Origin: Arcuatula senhousia
Lineage: Eukaryota > Mollusca > Bivalvia > Mytilida > Mytilidae
Direction of reading: 5' to 3'
Assembly: GCA_963971305.1 (NCBI GenBank)
Contig: OZ020309.1
Span: 6,503,001 to 6,567,000 of the forward strand
Length of the DNA stretch: 64,000 bases
Shown here: piece by piece, positions 27,301 to 42,300 of the stretch
How positions within the stretch are numbered: the stretch's first letter is position 1
Layout of the letters: every line of letters starts with the position of its first letter
Notes under the pieces: model-generated
Databases searched by the model: none
Seen by the model: the letters and a program-made list of their open reading frames with translations, nothing else
Told to the model about the DNA's origin: nothing
Position numbers and translations under genes: made by a program

Positions 27301-30300
27301 ATTGAAAGTTGTACTCAACAGTTTACAGAACTCCAAAGGTATTTTTCTATGCTTAATTAAAAATTTGAAAATATTACAAGAGTCATTTCTTCAAGAGATT
27401 TATAGCTTGTGTTCGACATTCAAACCCAGGGAGCCCCAGGTAGGAAAATTGTGGCTCACTTGGGACAGAATGAGAACAGCATGGGAAATGACGTAGCAAC
27501 ATAATATGTAACCTAGGTTGTTCTGAATGTACACATTTATTTGTTAAAAAGATCATTGATCCATACAGAACAGAGGTCACCCGCGTTCTGTTTTATACTG
27601 GAGAAGCAGAAATATTTATGGGGGATTTAATTTCCTTTATTTCCTGGGTAAGAGAAATCCAATCCCCACAAATTTAGAATATTTAGTTGACTAGTGTATA
27701 CCAAAATTAAATATCCATGAAGATTTGCCCCCTCCAATTCAGTTTCGTGCTCTGAACCAAGAAATTTTATCCCTACGAAAATAAATGATTATACAGTATT
27801 TCAACCCGGGAAAAAATAATCTGCCCAAGCTGCCTAGGAAGGTAATGTCGAACTTGCCCTTATACTGTACAGTTTCAACAGATTTCCTAAAAAGAAATCC
27901 ACCAGTAATTAAAACATTTCGTAATAAGACTAATGATTAAACTGATGCGGCAAAAATATTTATTTAAATAATCAGTTACAGATATTGGTCTATATTATGT
28001 TGTAGGTGGTATGACATTTTTAACTGGTTTAACTAAACACCTGACCAGTATCCTAGTAGAAAAAGAACAGAGCTCCACTACCCTGACCAACTGGTTATCT
28101 GCTGAAGCTTCAAAACCTGAAAATATCAACAAAGCAGGAACTTTCAGGTTTGCATACATGTGATTCTCCTGTCGGGAGACAAATCTCTTGACTTTTTGAC
28201 CCATCTTCTGTTTTCCTGACTTTTTGTGAAATCTCCTGCTTTTTCAATACATGATAAAATTTTAGTTTTATGGGCATTTTAATTCTTCAGTAATAATTTT
28301 TTTCCGGTGTTTTAGGGGTTTGTAAATTAGGCAGACATTTATTTAACAGGTAAAGGTGTTAATTGATGATTTATTGCCATAATTGACCTGATAATCCTAT
28401 AAACAGTTGGAGATGAATCAGTGAAGTCATGTATATTTGGCACACGCTAGTGCCCTCATTTGACATTGAAATGATATTTAATATGAGTTGAAAATCTCCC
28501 GCTTTTTTGTCCAATCTCAAACCAAAACATTCAAAATCTCCAGCTTTGTCATCACAGATCTGTCACATGTATGGGTTTGTTAAATATAAGATATAGCTAG
28601 CAATGTTTTTGTGTTGATTATTATGTCCAAAAGAAGATGGATAGATAGGGCTAAAGTTTTTATGTTTCTTTCTCCTTTTTAATGTGAAACTACTCATATA
28701 TATTGCATTGAGATTTTAGCACAAAAGTACACATATTTATATATTCAGGTATATGAAAGAAAGCTTGAACTTTGGTTGACTGTAAATTTTAAAAATATGC
28801 AAATAGATATATACATTGAAACTGGCAAAAGGACAAAAACAGTAAGAAAACCAATTATGATCTTAGTTTGTCTACAATATCTTTAACAAGTAAAAAGTTG
28901 TTTTGTACTATTTTAGCCTTTGGCCTTTTGAGCTTGCTACTCAAGATTAAAATAAATGTTTCTTTTTGTAGGAGGTTTGCTGTACAGTGCCTTGAATCAA
29001 AAGTAATACCATTACTAGCCGGTATTATTGCTTTTGTTGATACAAATAAAAATCTTGACCTTCTTACAAGTTCAGATGAATGGAAACTGAGACTTTGGCT
29101 TCAAATCTTCAATGACCCTGACCTTACACAGCTTAGATACACGTTCATTGTTTCACCGTCACGTCAACAAGAATTACAGGAAGTTACAGTTAAGATGACT
29201 TCAATGGAAGGCAAACCATTCAAATCAGAAATGCCATTTTCATGGTTGGTTTATCAACAGATTGATGAAGTTCTGAGAAATACCATGACAACTTTAGAAC
29301 CAGTCAGGAAAGGTTTGTTAAAATTACGGTTATGAAAGATTCATGGTGTGAACTGAAGTTGTCTTTAATAAAAGAAGACAAATAAAAGGGAAACTATCTT
29401 TGTATATGCTTTAAGATTGCCAGACTTTCTATTCAAATGATTGTTAGTTTCTTTTAAATTTTATTTAATATGTTAGACAGATGCACATTGATATTTTCAT
29501 TTTTAATTTTCCGAAATTGTGCAATTTGTGCAAGTGTGTTTAAGTTTCTATTTGATTATATTTTTTTCAGAAAACCATTTTGAAATAGTTATGAAAGCAA
29601 CAGAGATTCTAGCTGAACTGCCATTAGGTAAAATGCTGTGTAGTTTGGAGGGTACATTTATACACCAGATACTGAAGGCCTACTTACTAGACTTTGTACA
29701 CATGGTTCATCCAGTGATGTCAGATGGGGATTGTAATGTAAGTTTTTCTAAAGGTCTACTTGGTCGACTTTGCACATATATCATACTCTGTGATATTAGG
29801 TAGGGAGTGTAATCTTAAGTTTTAATGAGGACATTTGTATCAGAAAAGTAAAATTTCAAATGGGATTGTGTTATAGTTTGGTCATATTTTGGAAATATGT
29901 TTGAATTTATTTTTATATGCTAAATGATATTAATTTAACAGTTATATTACTGCAGCTAATCTTGTTTAAAGCACATTTTTTACAGCTTTTATGTGAAAGT
30001 GTTCTGACGGGATGTAAATTGTTGTTGCGTGGAGAATTTGGGCGATTGCTGCCATCACTGATAGGATATCACATGACTTTCATTTTAAACGATGCACGAT
30101 ACAAGAACTTTTCTCACATAGTCCATGTATGGCCAGGATGTTGTCAGACTATGATTGACTTCTCACAGAAGGAGTCTAACTTCTTCCTTATAACAGACCA
30201 GGAAATAGTAAGTTTAAAGATACCCCTGTTTCATATAATTTGGTTCTTTATAGGGAAAACTCAAATTCAATTATCTCCCATGAATGAATTCATGTGGCAA

Positions 30301-33300
30301 TGAAATTAGTGGATATGTCTGAATTGTACACTGAAGCTTGCATTTCAAATTTAAACTAACTTTGATGTTATTATTCAGACAATAGACATATTAGCTCTCC
30401 ATATGTTGGTGGACCATTTGGAGCCAAACAAAGAAGCCCTGAACAAACCAGACACCAGGACTAAGTGGTTACGTCAGGTCTGTGATTATAGACCTATAGT
30501 CGAGAGGATCTTTGGACATTTTAACCAAGACTCAGAAATGAGGCAGTTTCTTTATGGCCAACTTTGTCAAAAGGGAATAGAGGCAGCCAGGTACTTACAG
30601 TGGTTACATATTATTCGTGGGGTACCAATTTTCGTGGTTTCCATGGGTGGTCTGGACCCACGAAATTTGATACCACATGAAAAGGAAATCCAACATTAAT
30701 GTGTATACTGCAGACCACAGAACCATGAATTTAAGAATCCACGAACTGGTCCTTTTTCATCAAACCACAAAAATTGCATTTTGGTATCCACAAAAATAAA
30801 TGAATCCACAGTAGTTAGTTTAGTTTTACATATACATGTATTAGGCTTTTATCAAATTCAAAACAAAGACAAGGAAACTCAGATGTAGCATGGCATTTGC
30901 CTACAATATGCTAGCAAAAAATCTACCATAAAATTGTTGTTTTTACTGCTGTACAAGAAAACCTAATTTGTCAGAATGAAATCTTCAATTTTTATACCCA
31001 TCTATCTGAATTGGCCAGGTATTATGTGATACCCTGTGTGTTGTTCAGTGTCTGTTTGTGACTGTCCCCTGATGGCTCCCGAATGATACAGGTACTATAT
31101 GAGATTTACATGTAAATAAAATGTGGCACAGCTGTTTAAGTACAGGTACCACTTTCAAAATTTATGGTTACTTAGTGTGGTTTCATTATAATTGGTTGGG
31201 TATCAATTTTCATGGTTTTCATGGGTGGCCTTGAAACACACAATTTGATACCCCATGAAAAGGAAATTTAACATTGATCTGTATGCTAAAGACTTCAGAA
31301 CCACAAATATAGGAATTCACGAACTAATTCTTTTTTATCAAACCACGAATATTGGTACCCACAAAAATAAATGAATCCACAGTAATAAGTTTGAGTGAAA
31401 TCAAATGGCAAGCAATTCTTTCCTGAATTATGATTCATGTGATACTGCTTTTCTGTGTATAGGTTACAGTGGACAAGAATTGTGGTTGTCAAGTTATTTA
31501 TAGAACACGTCTGTACATCAGCCAAGGATGAAGTTGACGTCAAACATTGTATGCCACTGTGGCAGGTATGCATTTTACTAAAATTTATTGATTTTTTTTG
31601 GATCTGTTTGAAAGGAAGTTATTTATTTCAAATATTATGTAAAGTCAAACATGTGATAGAAATTGTTTTCTTTTGTCCAAGTTTTGAACTTATTAAATTA
31701 GCTTCAGGGGTTTTTAGCATTTGAAAGCAAAAGGTCAAGGACATCTTAAAGTTCAAGGTGAAAGGTCAACTAGATTTTTATTTATTGGTCTTTAATAAGA
31801 ATTACTGTAAATACATTCAGGTCCAGGACTTTTGTACTAAATAGAATTTCAAAGTTTCTGAATCAAAAATTGAAGGTAACAGACTTCTGACCTGAGTGCT
31901 AATTTGAACACCTGTTTACCTTTTCACATTGTTGGATATTTTGTAAGGGTGGATTAAAAAAAACAGCAACAGCACACACAATGTTTCTACAAAAAGGAAA
32001 AAAGATTGCCAAAACATCATGGTTCTCATTATAATTTGTTTTGTGTTTAAATGAATCAAGGTGCTTCATATGTTTGGCATATCTGCTTGTTTTCACATAA
32101 GTAATAACCTGTGAATAAAGTATGGATCAAACAGGACTGTCATTCTAATATTTTTGATGATTTTCATTGCTATTATTTATTGTTTGAAAAAAAATTATTG
32201 CATTACTTTTCATTTCAGACATTCAGAGAAGGTGCTGATTTAAAAGACATCAAATCTTTAGAGAAAGTCGAAAGATTTTTAAAACTTTGCCACAAAGGCA
32301 TTGTTAAAAAATGTTTTGGGTGAGTGTTTTGAAGTGAAGCATAATATCAAACTCGCATTGTAAGGTATTCCAGAATGATGTAGTTGTCTTCTATTCTTTA
32401 AGAAGCAAAGGTGTACCAAAGGGGCAATCAAATATCGTTAATGTGAAAAAGACAAAAAGACAAAATCTGTGAATATAAAAAACACCACAACAAAAACAAA
32501 CCACAAAATTGATAACAAAACACACATGAAATAGTCTTTACTTGATCATAATTAGGGTATGTTAAGCTAACAGATTGAAAATATAAATTGTAAACATTGT
32601 AAATTGTATCAACAACAGTAAAAGCAATTAATTTTCATAAATTGAAATCATCCTAATTTTAGATGTGCATTGTACATGTTTTAAAATGCAGATTTGGATT
32701 GTTTTTATTTCATTGGTTTCTTTCCTTTTCCAGTGACCAATCTACTTGTACATCTTGTGAGAATGTCATAGAAGGCGCTCCAGTTAGGCTACCATGTGAC
32801 CACATCATTTGTCGGAAGTGTTTTTACGACTGTATCACGTTAGATGCCTTAGAATGTCCAAATTGCCAAGAAAAATTTCCCAAGAATCTCAACCCTGACA
32901 GATCAGAAAATGTGTAAGATTTATTGTTATAATAATGCAGCTTTTTGTAAAACAAATTTTAGTGGAAATTATGCATAAAAATTTTCACTATGAATATTGT
33001 AAATGCAATAAGGGCTTTTCCAGGAAAAAATGTCCAAGGGGGTCGGAACTGGCTTCAATTTTTATTGCCTTGGTTGTGGGTTAAACATGTTTCTATATGC
33101 CAAAAAATGTTTTAAACAATTATTAAAATTCTGGTGGTGGTACCCAAAATTGGGACTCCCTGTACATTTTTTTCCTGGAAAAGCCCTAATTTTATGATAT
33201 ACTGATTTTTGTATGCTCAGTCAAAGATAATCTTCAAAAAGTACATTGAGATCTGCATTATTTATATGTAAAACAATTATTATGATATTGAAAAAACAAT

Positions 33301-36300
33301 GAAAATTTAAACCTTAAGGTGATAGGTACGTAAATCAGCGCCCCTATCGGAAAACGGGAAAATGACGTCGTATTAGTAAGAGTTATCCCTCGTATCACAG
33401 ATGAAAAGATATTCGTCGATGAACAAACGTGATCAACGAAATAAGTGTTTTTTCTTTATACCCCCCCCCAAAAAAACGGATTACAGAAGTTAGAAATCTA
33501 CTATCATCATACGAAAGTTCTGAAAAGTTTCTAACATGTTTATATAAATGGGAGCTAGGACCCGTGTGATTTCCTACTATAATCATTCGCAAGAATTCGC
33601 TGTTCGTTTATGGAAGGGGGTCTTTTGACAAAAAACCTGTCGGAATTCCCTATTGCTGTATCATTGTAAGGACATGTGTTGATATGGTATTGGCCGTTTA
33701 TATATAATTTAATAGCCTATATTCCGTGAAAATGTTCACACATAAAATATACACAAGGCCGACTCACGCGTTTCACGCAGGAAAAAAGACATCGAAATTC
33801 TAGACGGAATACCAAAAAACTGAATTTTGATATTGATTGAACACTAAATTGAACTAAGGAAAGATAATGAAACGTATATTTATTTTTCGCTTAAAGTAGA
33901 AATTCCGAGAAAATTTTCGAATAGAAACTGGACTTGAAATCGCGAGGCCCTGTATGCCCTAGTAAAAATTAGCAAACTGTCATGAGAGTTCATTTTTTTT
34001 TTATTTCGTCTTCTTATTTGCTGAAAAAGACACGTATAAACTATAGATAAAGGTTTTATTGTATCGCATTTGTATACAAGATATTGACTCGCATTATGTA
34101 CATGATCGTTTTATGGGTGTTTTCTATCATGTCCGCGGTAGTTCTAAAAATAGGGAATGGAAAAAGCACCTGCTAAAAATATACCATATCTTGTCCATTT
34201 ATTAAAAAAAGTGTGAAGGGCCGTTGAACCGCGGGGGGGGGGGGGGGGGGGGGGGGGGGGGCTACTGGCTATATAATGAATGGTAGGAGTGTGTCGCAAT
34301 AAAGGGTCTATTTTTCAGGCATCAAATTGTAGAACAGGGTTAAAAATTCAGCCCTGATGTTACCAACAGGGTTACGAATATGTAAAAGCCAACAAGTTTC
34401 ATCAGTTAAATAAAATAGGCTTGAAATTTTAACTTTAGAATGCTTCTAAAATGAAAGTTCCTGATCTATTTCAGCTCAAAAAGTTCTTCCCATTGTGAAC
34501 TTCATATAAACATATACAGTAAAAAAAAAATTAAAATACCAAAAGACAAAGCATTTTGACGTGGTCATAACAGGGTATGATATAAAATGTCCGCTGGTAT
34601 AACAGGGTATGCTTTTCGCAAATTTCTTGATGCTAACAGGGTCTGGTTCAGAACAGGGCAACGGCACAGGTATAACATAAATCATAGGCAGTAGCCCCCC
34701 CCCCCCCCGGGCGTTGAACGTTGAACATCGTTTTTATTTTAAAAGTCTGTACTGCATACAGGTTGGTCTCGATTGTAAAAATAAATGGCGATGAATAAAT
34801 GGCTTTTTAAAAACGTTTTTATATACACAATGATAAGATCTTGTTTAACCTTAGCTTACTTAGATCCAGGAATGTGACCGAGCCAAACCACAGGGAAATG
34901 TTGATTATAGGACAGCAAGTCCATGTGGCCAAACGGTAGCGAACATTCCTCCAATAAGAGAGACCAATCTAAAAGAATTTCAATTAAAAAAAGTACGACG
35001 TACAAAATATGCAAAAATCCAAAAGTCTAATTCTTCATTTTCCTATTGAAAAATGATAATTTAGTATTTTACATTACCTCTACGTGCTAATCGTGATTAC
35101 GCCATTTTTATGCTCCACCTTCGAAAGAAGAGGGCAATGTTCGTCCGCGCCGAAGGCTTCACCAGAATCAGAAAAGACGAATTATTAAATCTGACGGTCC
35201 TAATCTATCTGTCCGTCACGTACATGTAATAGAGGTACCTGAATGCACTGGGTAAAATACGACTGTCAACGTTAACGCATGAAAATCTAGAGACAGTCCA
35301 TTGTTTTACAATGCAAGATATTCAACCACGAAAATGATAATTTGACAGGAGAGGTTAGAAGATATAGCAGTTTGTAATTAGACTGTTGTCGGCCATTTTC
35401 TCAAATTGTCAATAGAACATAACGTGACGGATGTGCTATATAGCAAGCATGAACTGCTTACTCTCCGAAAGCACTAAAATTCACGTTGCTGGTTGCGGTT
35501 TGTTTATAATTTTTTTTATTACGTGTTTTTGTTGTTTGTTTTGTTTTTTAATTGATCTTTATGATGTTTACCAAGTTTGTCCGCCATTTTTAATTTGCGA
35601 TATTCCATAGCGTCTTCAGTACACATTTGCTTTTTTCTTTGTCAAAGGTATCCATCCATTTTTTTGGACTGCCTTCAAATTTCCAGCGTTAAAGATAGTC
35701 GGTCATACCCCGTGTGCATCAGTAACTCAAAAATAATATGCCCGGAATACAAACGCATTGATAATGTGTGCCTTCTTTTCAGGTGGTGTACATGCATGTG
35801 TATAGAAATGAAGAAAAAAATCGTATCGGCATGTAACACAATCATCAATTTGTCTTGGCCAACATTGGCATGTATTTGCAAGGCTAAATAGATTGCAGTT
35901 TGTAACTAAAACGTTTTTGATTATAAATAAAAGGCAGGACAGTGCTTTGAATTAAAAAAATGTAGGACGAAAAAAAATGTAGCTTTAAAAATATAAAAAA
36001 CTGCACGCTAGGGCTATAAAAATCCAGACTCGATTTTTTCCCGTATATATAAAGGTAGGACGAAGAAAATACCCATAGCCCCCCCCCTTCCCCAATAGAA
36101 ATCAAATGGTTGCTCCCTAATTATTGAAGCAAATCCTTATACTTACCAAATCCTCAAAATACCTTATACTCCGGCATTTAGAAAGTTTTGACGTCGACGT
36201 CGAGTATAACATCGCTTGTTTTTCGCTTTTTCAACTGGAACTGAAGACTTCGAGAGTTTATAGTGAAAAAACCAAGTCGGTGACCCCCAAATATTTTTAC

Positions 36301-39300
36301 ATCAATAGAAAGGAAATCAAAATCGGATTTATATGTAATTTTTCCAAAAAAATTGTTGGATACGTTTTTTCTGATGAATAATTAAAGTGAAAACCGTACG
36401 CTTTTTAGGTCCTTTTTTAACGTTATTTCAATATAAATAAAATATTGAACATCCAATTTTCAATTTCCCATATCTTCTAAGATATATCGGTGACCTATAT
36501 ATTTTTTTCGGTATTTTGGTAGGAATTGACAAAATAAATCTACAAACCAAATTTTAAAAAAAATGTTGGACTAAATCATTTACGTACCTATCACCTTAAG
36601 AAGACTGAGTGCACAAAACTTTGCTATCCCAAAATATTGAAACAAGGTGAAAATTAAAGTTCTAGTCATCAATTTTAGAAAATCATCCTTTTGACTACTG
36701 GTAGGACTGTAGTCTGATGTTCAATTTCATTTTCTTTTTGACAATTTATGTACCTACATGTAGTATAAGTGTAAGATTTCTGACTTGCAAATCATTTCAG
36801 TGGAGAGATAAGAAAATATCAAGATTACAAAAGGAGATGTAACAGTTTCTTCATGGAGGTGGTCTCACAGCTGTGTTTTGCTGAGGGTAGCCCACCATCA
36901 CAGGAAGTAATTACCAAGCTACTGTCATACATTATTGGACACACTAAAGGAAAGAGAGTAGAACGTGTGGTGTCTAGAGAACTGACGATATTTGATGATT
37001 CCATTGACCCTACACCTGTTGTTAGATCATTTCTACTACAGCAGTTGATGCAGACCAGGTAAATGAGAGTTGTAACAAATGTTAATTTTATGATATGAAG
37101 AAGCAGATTGATTTTGGGGGTCAAAAGTAAAGGTCAAAGTCAGATATTTTGAAAAACTAAATTTTAAACTGAAATTTAATTCTTAAGCATAACTTTTCAA
37201 AGTTTTTTCTTACATTAAAGCTTATGAGGTAAAAAAAGAAGTCTATTGCTTTTGGGGACAATAGGTCAAAGGTAAAAGGTCACAAGTTTTTCTAGAGGAG
37301 AGACCTTAAGCCATGATTTTGTAAATGCTATAAAATATTGAAATTTTTAAGAAAATTAACATTTCTTGCTGAGACAAAAAATACAGTTTTTTATGATGAA
37401 GCATTTTTATTGGTTGTTCTTAATATTATAAACTAATGTGGAAAACCACTTTAATGTTTGATAGTTTTTATCGAAAAAAATAATTAGTTTTCAGTACAAA
37501 TTTAAACATTTGAAATAAAATTGATCAGTTTATGCATCTCACAAGCTGAATTACAAAGTACATGTATTAGCAACTAAATTGGTCTTTAAACTATACATTT
37601 TTTTCCATTTGGTAAAAATACTTGATTTCTTACATTTATCATTTGTTTTTCCAGCAACCATGAAATAGAGAAATATTTATTGGCTTATTTCAACAATGCA
37701 AGAGAACTGGTAACAGGTTCAGAAAACCAGTTGATAGAGTTATGTCTCCTGATTCTTCAGTGTATGGAGGTAAGAAACCTGTAGATTAATATAATTTAAA
37801 ACATATTAAACATAACGAAAAATTGAAAACCATGCTGACAAAACCAATTTTATTTTGATTGACCAAAGAGGAAACACCATTTGATTTGCTAAAAAGCAAA
37901 AAGCAAACAATTTCTACGTAAAGAGGAAAGAATGAAAGGTGTTCCAATTGGGCAAAATGTCATAAGTGTGAAAGGGCCAAAACAAAACTGGTAGGCATAA
38001 AATCATCATAAAAACAAACTACACAACATTCAAAACACATACTACAACCAAACCACAATCAGTAACGTGAACTCAAGGCAATATGAGAGTGAGCTCAGGT
38101 GCCCCGGAAGAGTATGGTAAGCAGTTCCTGTTTGCTATAAAGCACACCCATCACATTGTCAGCTATCAATTTTAAGTGTAAGTCAAATCTTGTAAAGGAT
38201 GACAATACTTAACCTAAACAACTTAAGGTGATATTATAGTTTTGAATGTTTTCTTTCTCTTTTCAGGATTCTTTACATCAGCAGTTTGCTAACAGAGATG
38301 ATGAAGTTACCATGGTAACCAGATTTTTGAGAGATGCAACACCCCACATTATGAATGAAATTGAAATCCTGGATAAGATTGAGTTTCTTTCTAAAGTGAA
38401 ATTTTCACTAACAGTGGTAGCTAAATATATTCATAAACTTTATGGTAGTGGTCCTAACACAATGCCTGATCCTGATATGAGAAAAATGTTGGATGCTGCT
38501 GCAAGACTGTGTCAGGACTGTGGATCTCAATGGCCAAGGTGAGTCCATGGGATTATGGGTCTATATCTTAATGCCCCCAAAACAGCTTGTATAGATGTGA
38601 GCATCACTTTTTATTTGTGTCTGTCAGTCCATATTATAACTCCATGCAGCCATCAAGCTGTTCTTAGATATTTAGATTATTTCAAGCTATGGTTGTAATC
38701 GTCTTTCTATGTTGCTATACAGGAGTATGCACACATTTCATACATGAACATGTCAGCATGCATTTTGATTTGCATAGGTTCTGTTGGATAAATGGATAAA
38801 TAGATATTTAAATAATGTGGCAGAATGATTAGTTATGTCAAACTGTATATCTGTATAATCTTGCCATATTTGACTTTACATTTTTTTACAGGAGATACTT
38901 TGTGAAACAGTTATGTAGATGTTATGGAATAGACAGTTATCAAATTGTGTCAAAAAGCGATGCCACCTTCCTGCGATGGGTACGCTTACCAGAGCTTCAA
39001 GGAAATAAGGTAATTGATTAAAATCAACTGAAATTTTCTATGATAAAATCATATTTTACCCTGATTGTAAAGACACTGGTACATGTGCTTATTCAATTTC
39101 ATCAAAAAGACTTGCTGATCGTATGGCGGGTTATCTTCCCAGTTTTTGTGTGATTAGGTATGTGAAATAATTTTGTGGGTTTTATTTTCGCAGTTTGTGA
39201 ATGTGTTTGTACATGTATATAATTTGAGTTTGATGGATATTTTTGCAGTATCTGTCAACCCTAAAAAAATGCTCCGAGTTCAGAAGATTTGATACTTCCT

Positions 39301-42300
39301 TCATTTTGAACATTTTGCTAGAGCCATGAAGCATTAAAATTAATGTAGATATTTAGAAAGCAGCCAAACAATTCTTCTCAAAGGCCAATAGTTTTAAGTA
39401 ATAGGCTATTAGCAAAATCTGAAATCTTGTGTATTCAGGTATCCCTGATTTAATTTTGTACAGGTAAAAGAATGTCATGACAGATATATTGTACTGGGTG
39501 AAGAATACAAAGATCTGAGGGAGACAGTGGTCACAACAGTACTGAATGAAAACAGTGAAAAACTTGAAAAGATATTACAGGTTTGTTAACTATAAAATTT
39601 AAAAGCAGTGGTATTACTGAAAATGTACTTGACTGTTAAGGCCCTGCATCCAGGATGCCGAAGTTTAATACATGTAGTTTGTCTGTCCATCTACAATTTT
39701 TATGGCCCGACCACGTATGTGGATCGGACATATAGTTTTACCCTTGTCCGTCCGTCCGTCCGTCCGTCCGTACGTCCGTACGTCCGTCCGTAACACTTTG
39801 GTTAAGTTCTTGGTTAAGGTCCATTACTCGGATACTAGATGTTGGGGGTCAATGATATTTCACCACCAGATGGGTCTTGGGTAGGGCTACACCACCCACT
39901 AGAAATTAGGTCACTGTGACCTATATTTTATGCATGAACGACTTCGGTTAAGTTCTTGGTTAAGGTCCATAACTTGGATACTAGATGTTGGGGGTCAATG
40001 ATATTTCACCACTAGATGTGTCTTGGGTAAGGTGACACCATCCACTAGAAATGAGGTGACTGTGACCTATAATGTATGCATGAATGACTTTGGTTAAGTT
40101 CTTGGTTAAGGTCCATATATTGGATACTAGATGTTGGGGGTCACTGATATTTCACTACTAGATGTGTCTTAGGTAAGGTGACACCACCCACTAGAAATTA
40201 GGTCACTGTGACCTATATTTTACGCATGAATGAACTTGGTTAAATTCTTGGTTAAGGTCCATATCTCAGATACTACATGTTGATGGTCAATGGTATTTCA
40301 CCACTAGATGTGTCTTGGGTAACATGACACCACCCAATAAAAATTAGGTCACTGTGATCTATATTTTATGCATGAACGACTTCGGTTAAGTTCTTGGTTA
40401 AGGTCCATAACTTGGATACTAGATGTTGGGGGTCAATGATATTTCACCACTAGATGTGTCTTGGGTAAAGTGACACCATCCACTAGAAATGAGGTCACTG
40501 TGACCTATATTTTACGCATGAAAGACCTTGGTTAAGTTCTTGGTTAAGGTCCATATCTTGAATACTACATGTTAGGGGTCAATAATATTTCACTTCTCGA
40601 TGAGTCTTGGTACATGGCACCACCCATCAGAAATAAGGTCACAGCGACCTATATTTTACACATGAACACTTTTGATCAATTTCTTGGTAAAGGTCCATAT
40701 CCCAGGTAATACACATTGAGGGTCAATGATATTTCAAGAACGGGAGGGCCATCCTGTGGCTCATAGACACATTATCTAGTTTGTGAACACTTTTAGAGTT
40801 AATAAAATCATTTGAATATTTTTGGAAACATTTTTATGTCGCCTGCAACGTGTTGCAGAAGCGACATATAGGGGTTACTTTTGCACTATCCGTCGTCCTG
40901 CGTCTTCGTCCTGCGTCGTTGTCCTGCGTTGTCCTGCGGCGTCACAAAAATTTATGTCGCAGTTTTCCAGGCAACTACATGCCACAGCCTTTTGATATTT
41001 GGTATGTAGCTTCATTGCATAGTACTGTAAGGTGTAAAGCGATTTTATGCCCGAAAAATAACTACTTCTTGTTTGACGAATACTTAATGTTTTATATATA
41101 ATGGACATAGATGCCAAATTTTCGTCGCAGTTTTCCAGGCAACTACATGCCACAGCCTCTTGATATTTGGTATGTAGCTTCATTGCATAGTACTATAAGG
41201 TGAAAAGCGATTTTATGCCCGAAAAATAACGACATCCTGTTTGACGAATACTTAATGTTTTATATATAATGGACATAGATGCCAAATTTTCGTAGCAGTT
41301 TTCCAGGCAACTACATGCCACAGCCTCTTGATATTTGGTATGTAGCTTCATTGCATAGTACTATAAGGTGTGAAGCGATTTTATGCCCGAAAAATAACGA
41401 CTTCCTTTTTGACGAATACTTAACGTTTTATATATAATGGACATAGATGCCAAATTTTCGTCGCAGCTTTTCAGGCAACTACATGCCACAGCCTCTTGAT
41501 ATTTGGTATGTAGCTTCATTGCATAGTACTATAAGGTGTAAAGCGATTTTATGCACAAAAAATAACTACTTCCTGTTTGACAAATACTTAACGTTTAATA
41601 TATAATGGACATAGATGCCAAATTTTCGTCGCAGTTTTCCAGGCAACTACATGCCACAGCCTCTTGATATTTGGTATGTAGCTTCATTGCATAGTACTAT
41701 AAGGTGTAAAGAGATTTTATGCCCGAAAAATAACGACTTCTTGTTTGACGAATACTTAACGTTTTATATATAATGGACATAGATGCCAAATTTTCGTAGC
41801 AGTTTTCCAGGCAACTACATGCCACAGCCTCTTGATATTTGGTATGTAGCTTCATTGCATAGTACTATAAGGTGTGAGGAGATTTAGTGCTTGAAAATTA
41901 ACTGCTTCCTGTTTGGCGAACAAATATAGATACGCAGGCGACATATGCCTTCCGGGGAAGGCTCCATCTAGTTTTCACTTGTCCTGATTTTCAGTACACT
42001 AGTTTATACAATTACTTATTTACACAACTTTACAAGTTCACAGGTACAAAACGTTCACAGGTACAAAAAGCTGTTGGGGCTTTTAATACTCATAAAAAAG
42101 TATTTGCTTATTTCTGTTTGATATTTCTGTCAAATTAAAACTATCTAAAAATGCATGACTATATAGCATTTATTGAGCAGGAGAAAGACATGACATAGTT
42201 ATAAATGAATTACCTGAACTGTTTAACTTGCTGTTTTCCAGAAGCCAGCCAATGAATGGCAGACCAGAATCAAACTCTTGTTGGCCCTTCACAGAGAAAT

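Noticed and set aside
36124..36381. 85-codon ORF inside the 3.28-kb element as a possible transposase
   Set aside because: Too short, no DDE-type pattern, lysine-rich low-complexity translation.
39608..39884. ORFs with VRPSVRPSVRP
   Set aside because: Translation of a CCGTCCGT simple repeat at the head of a dispersed element.
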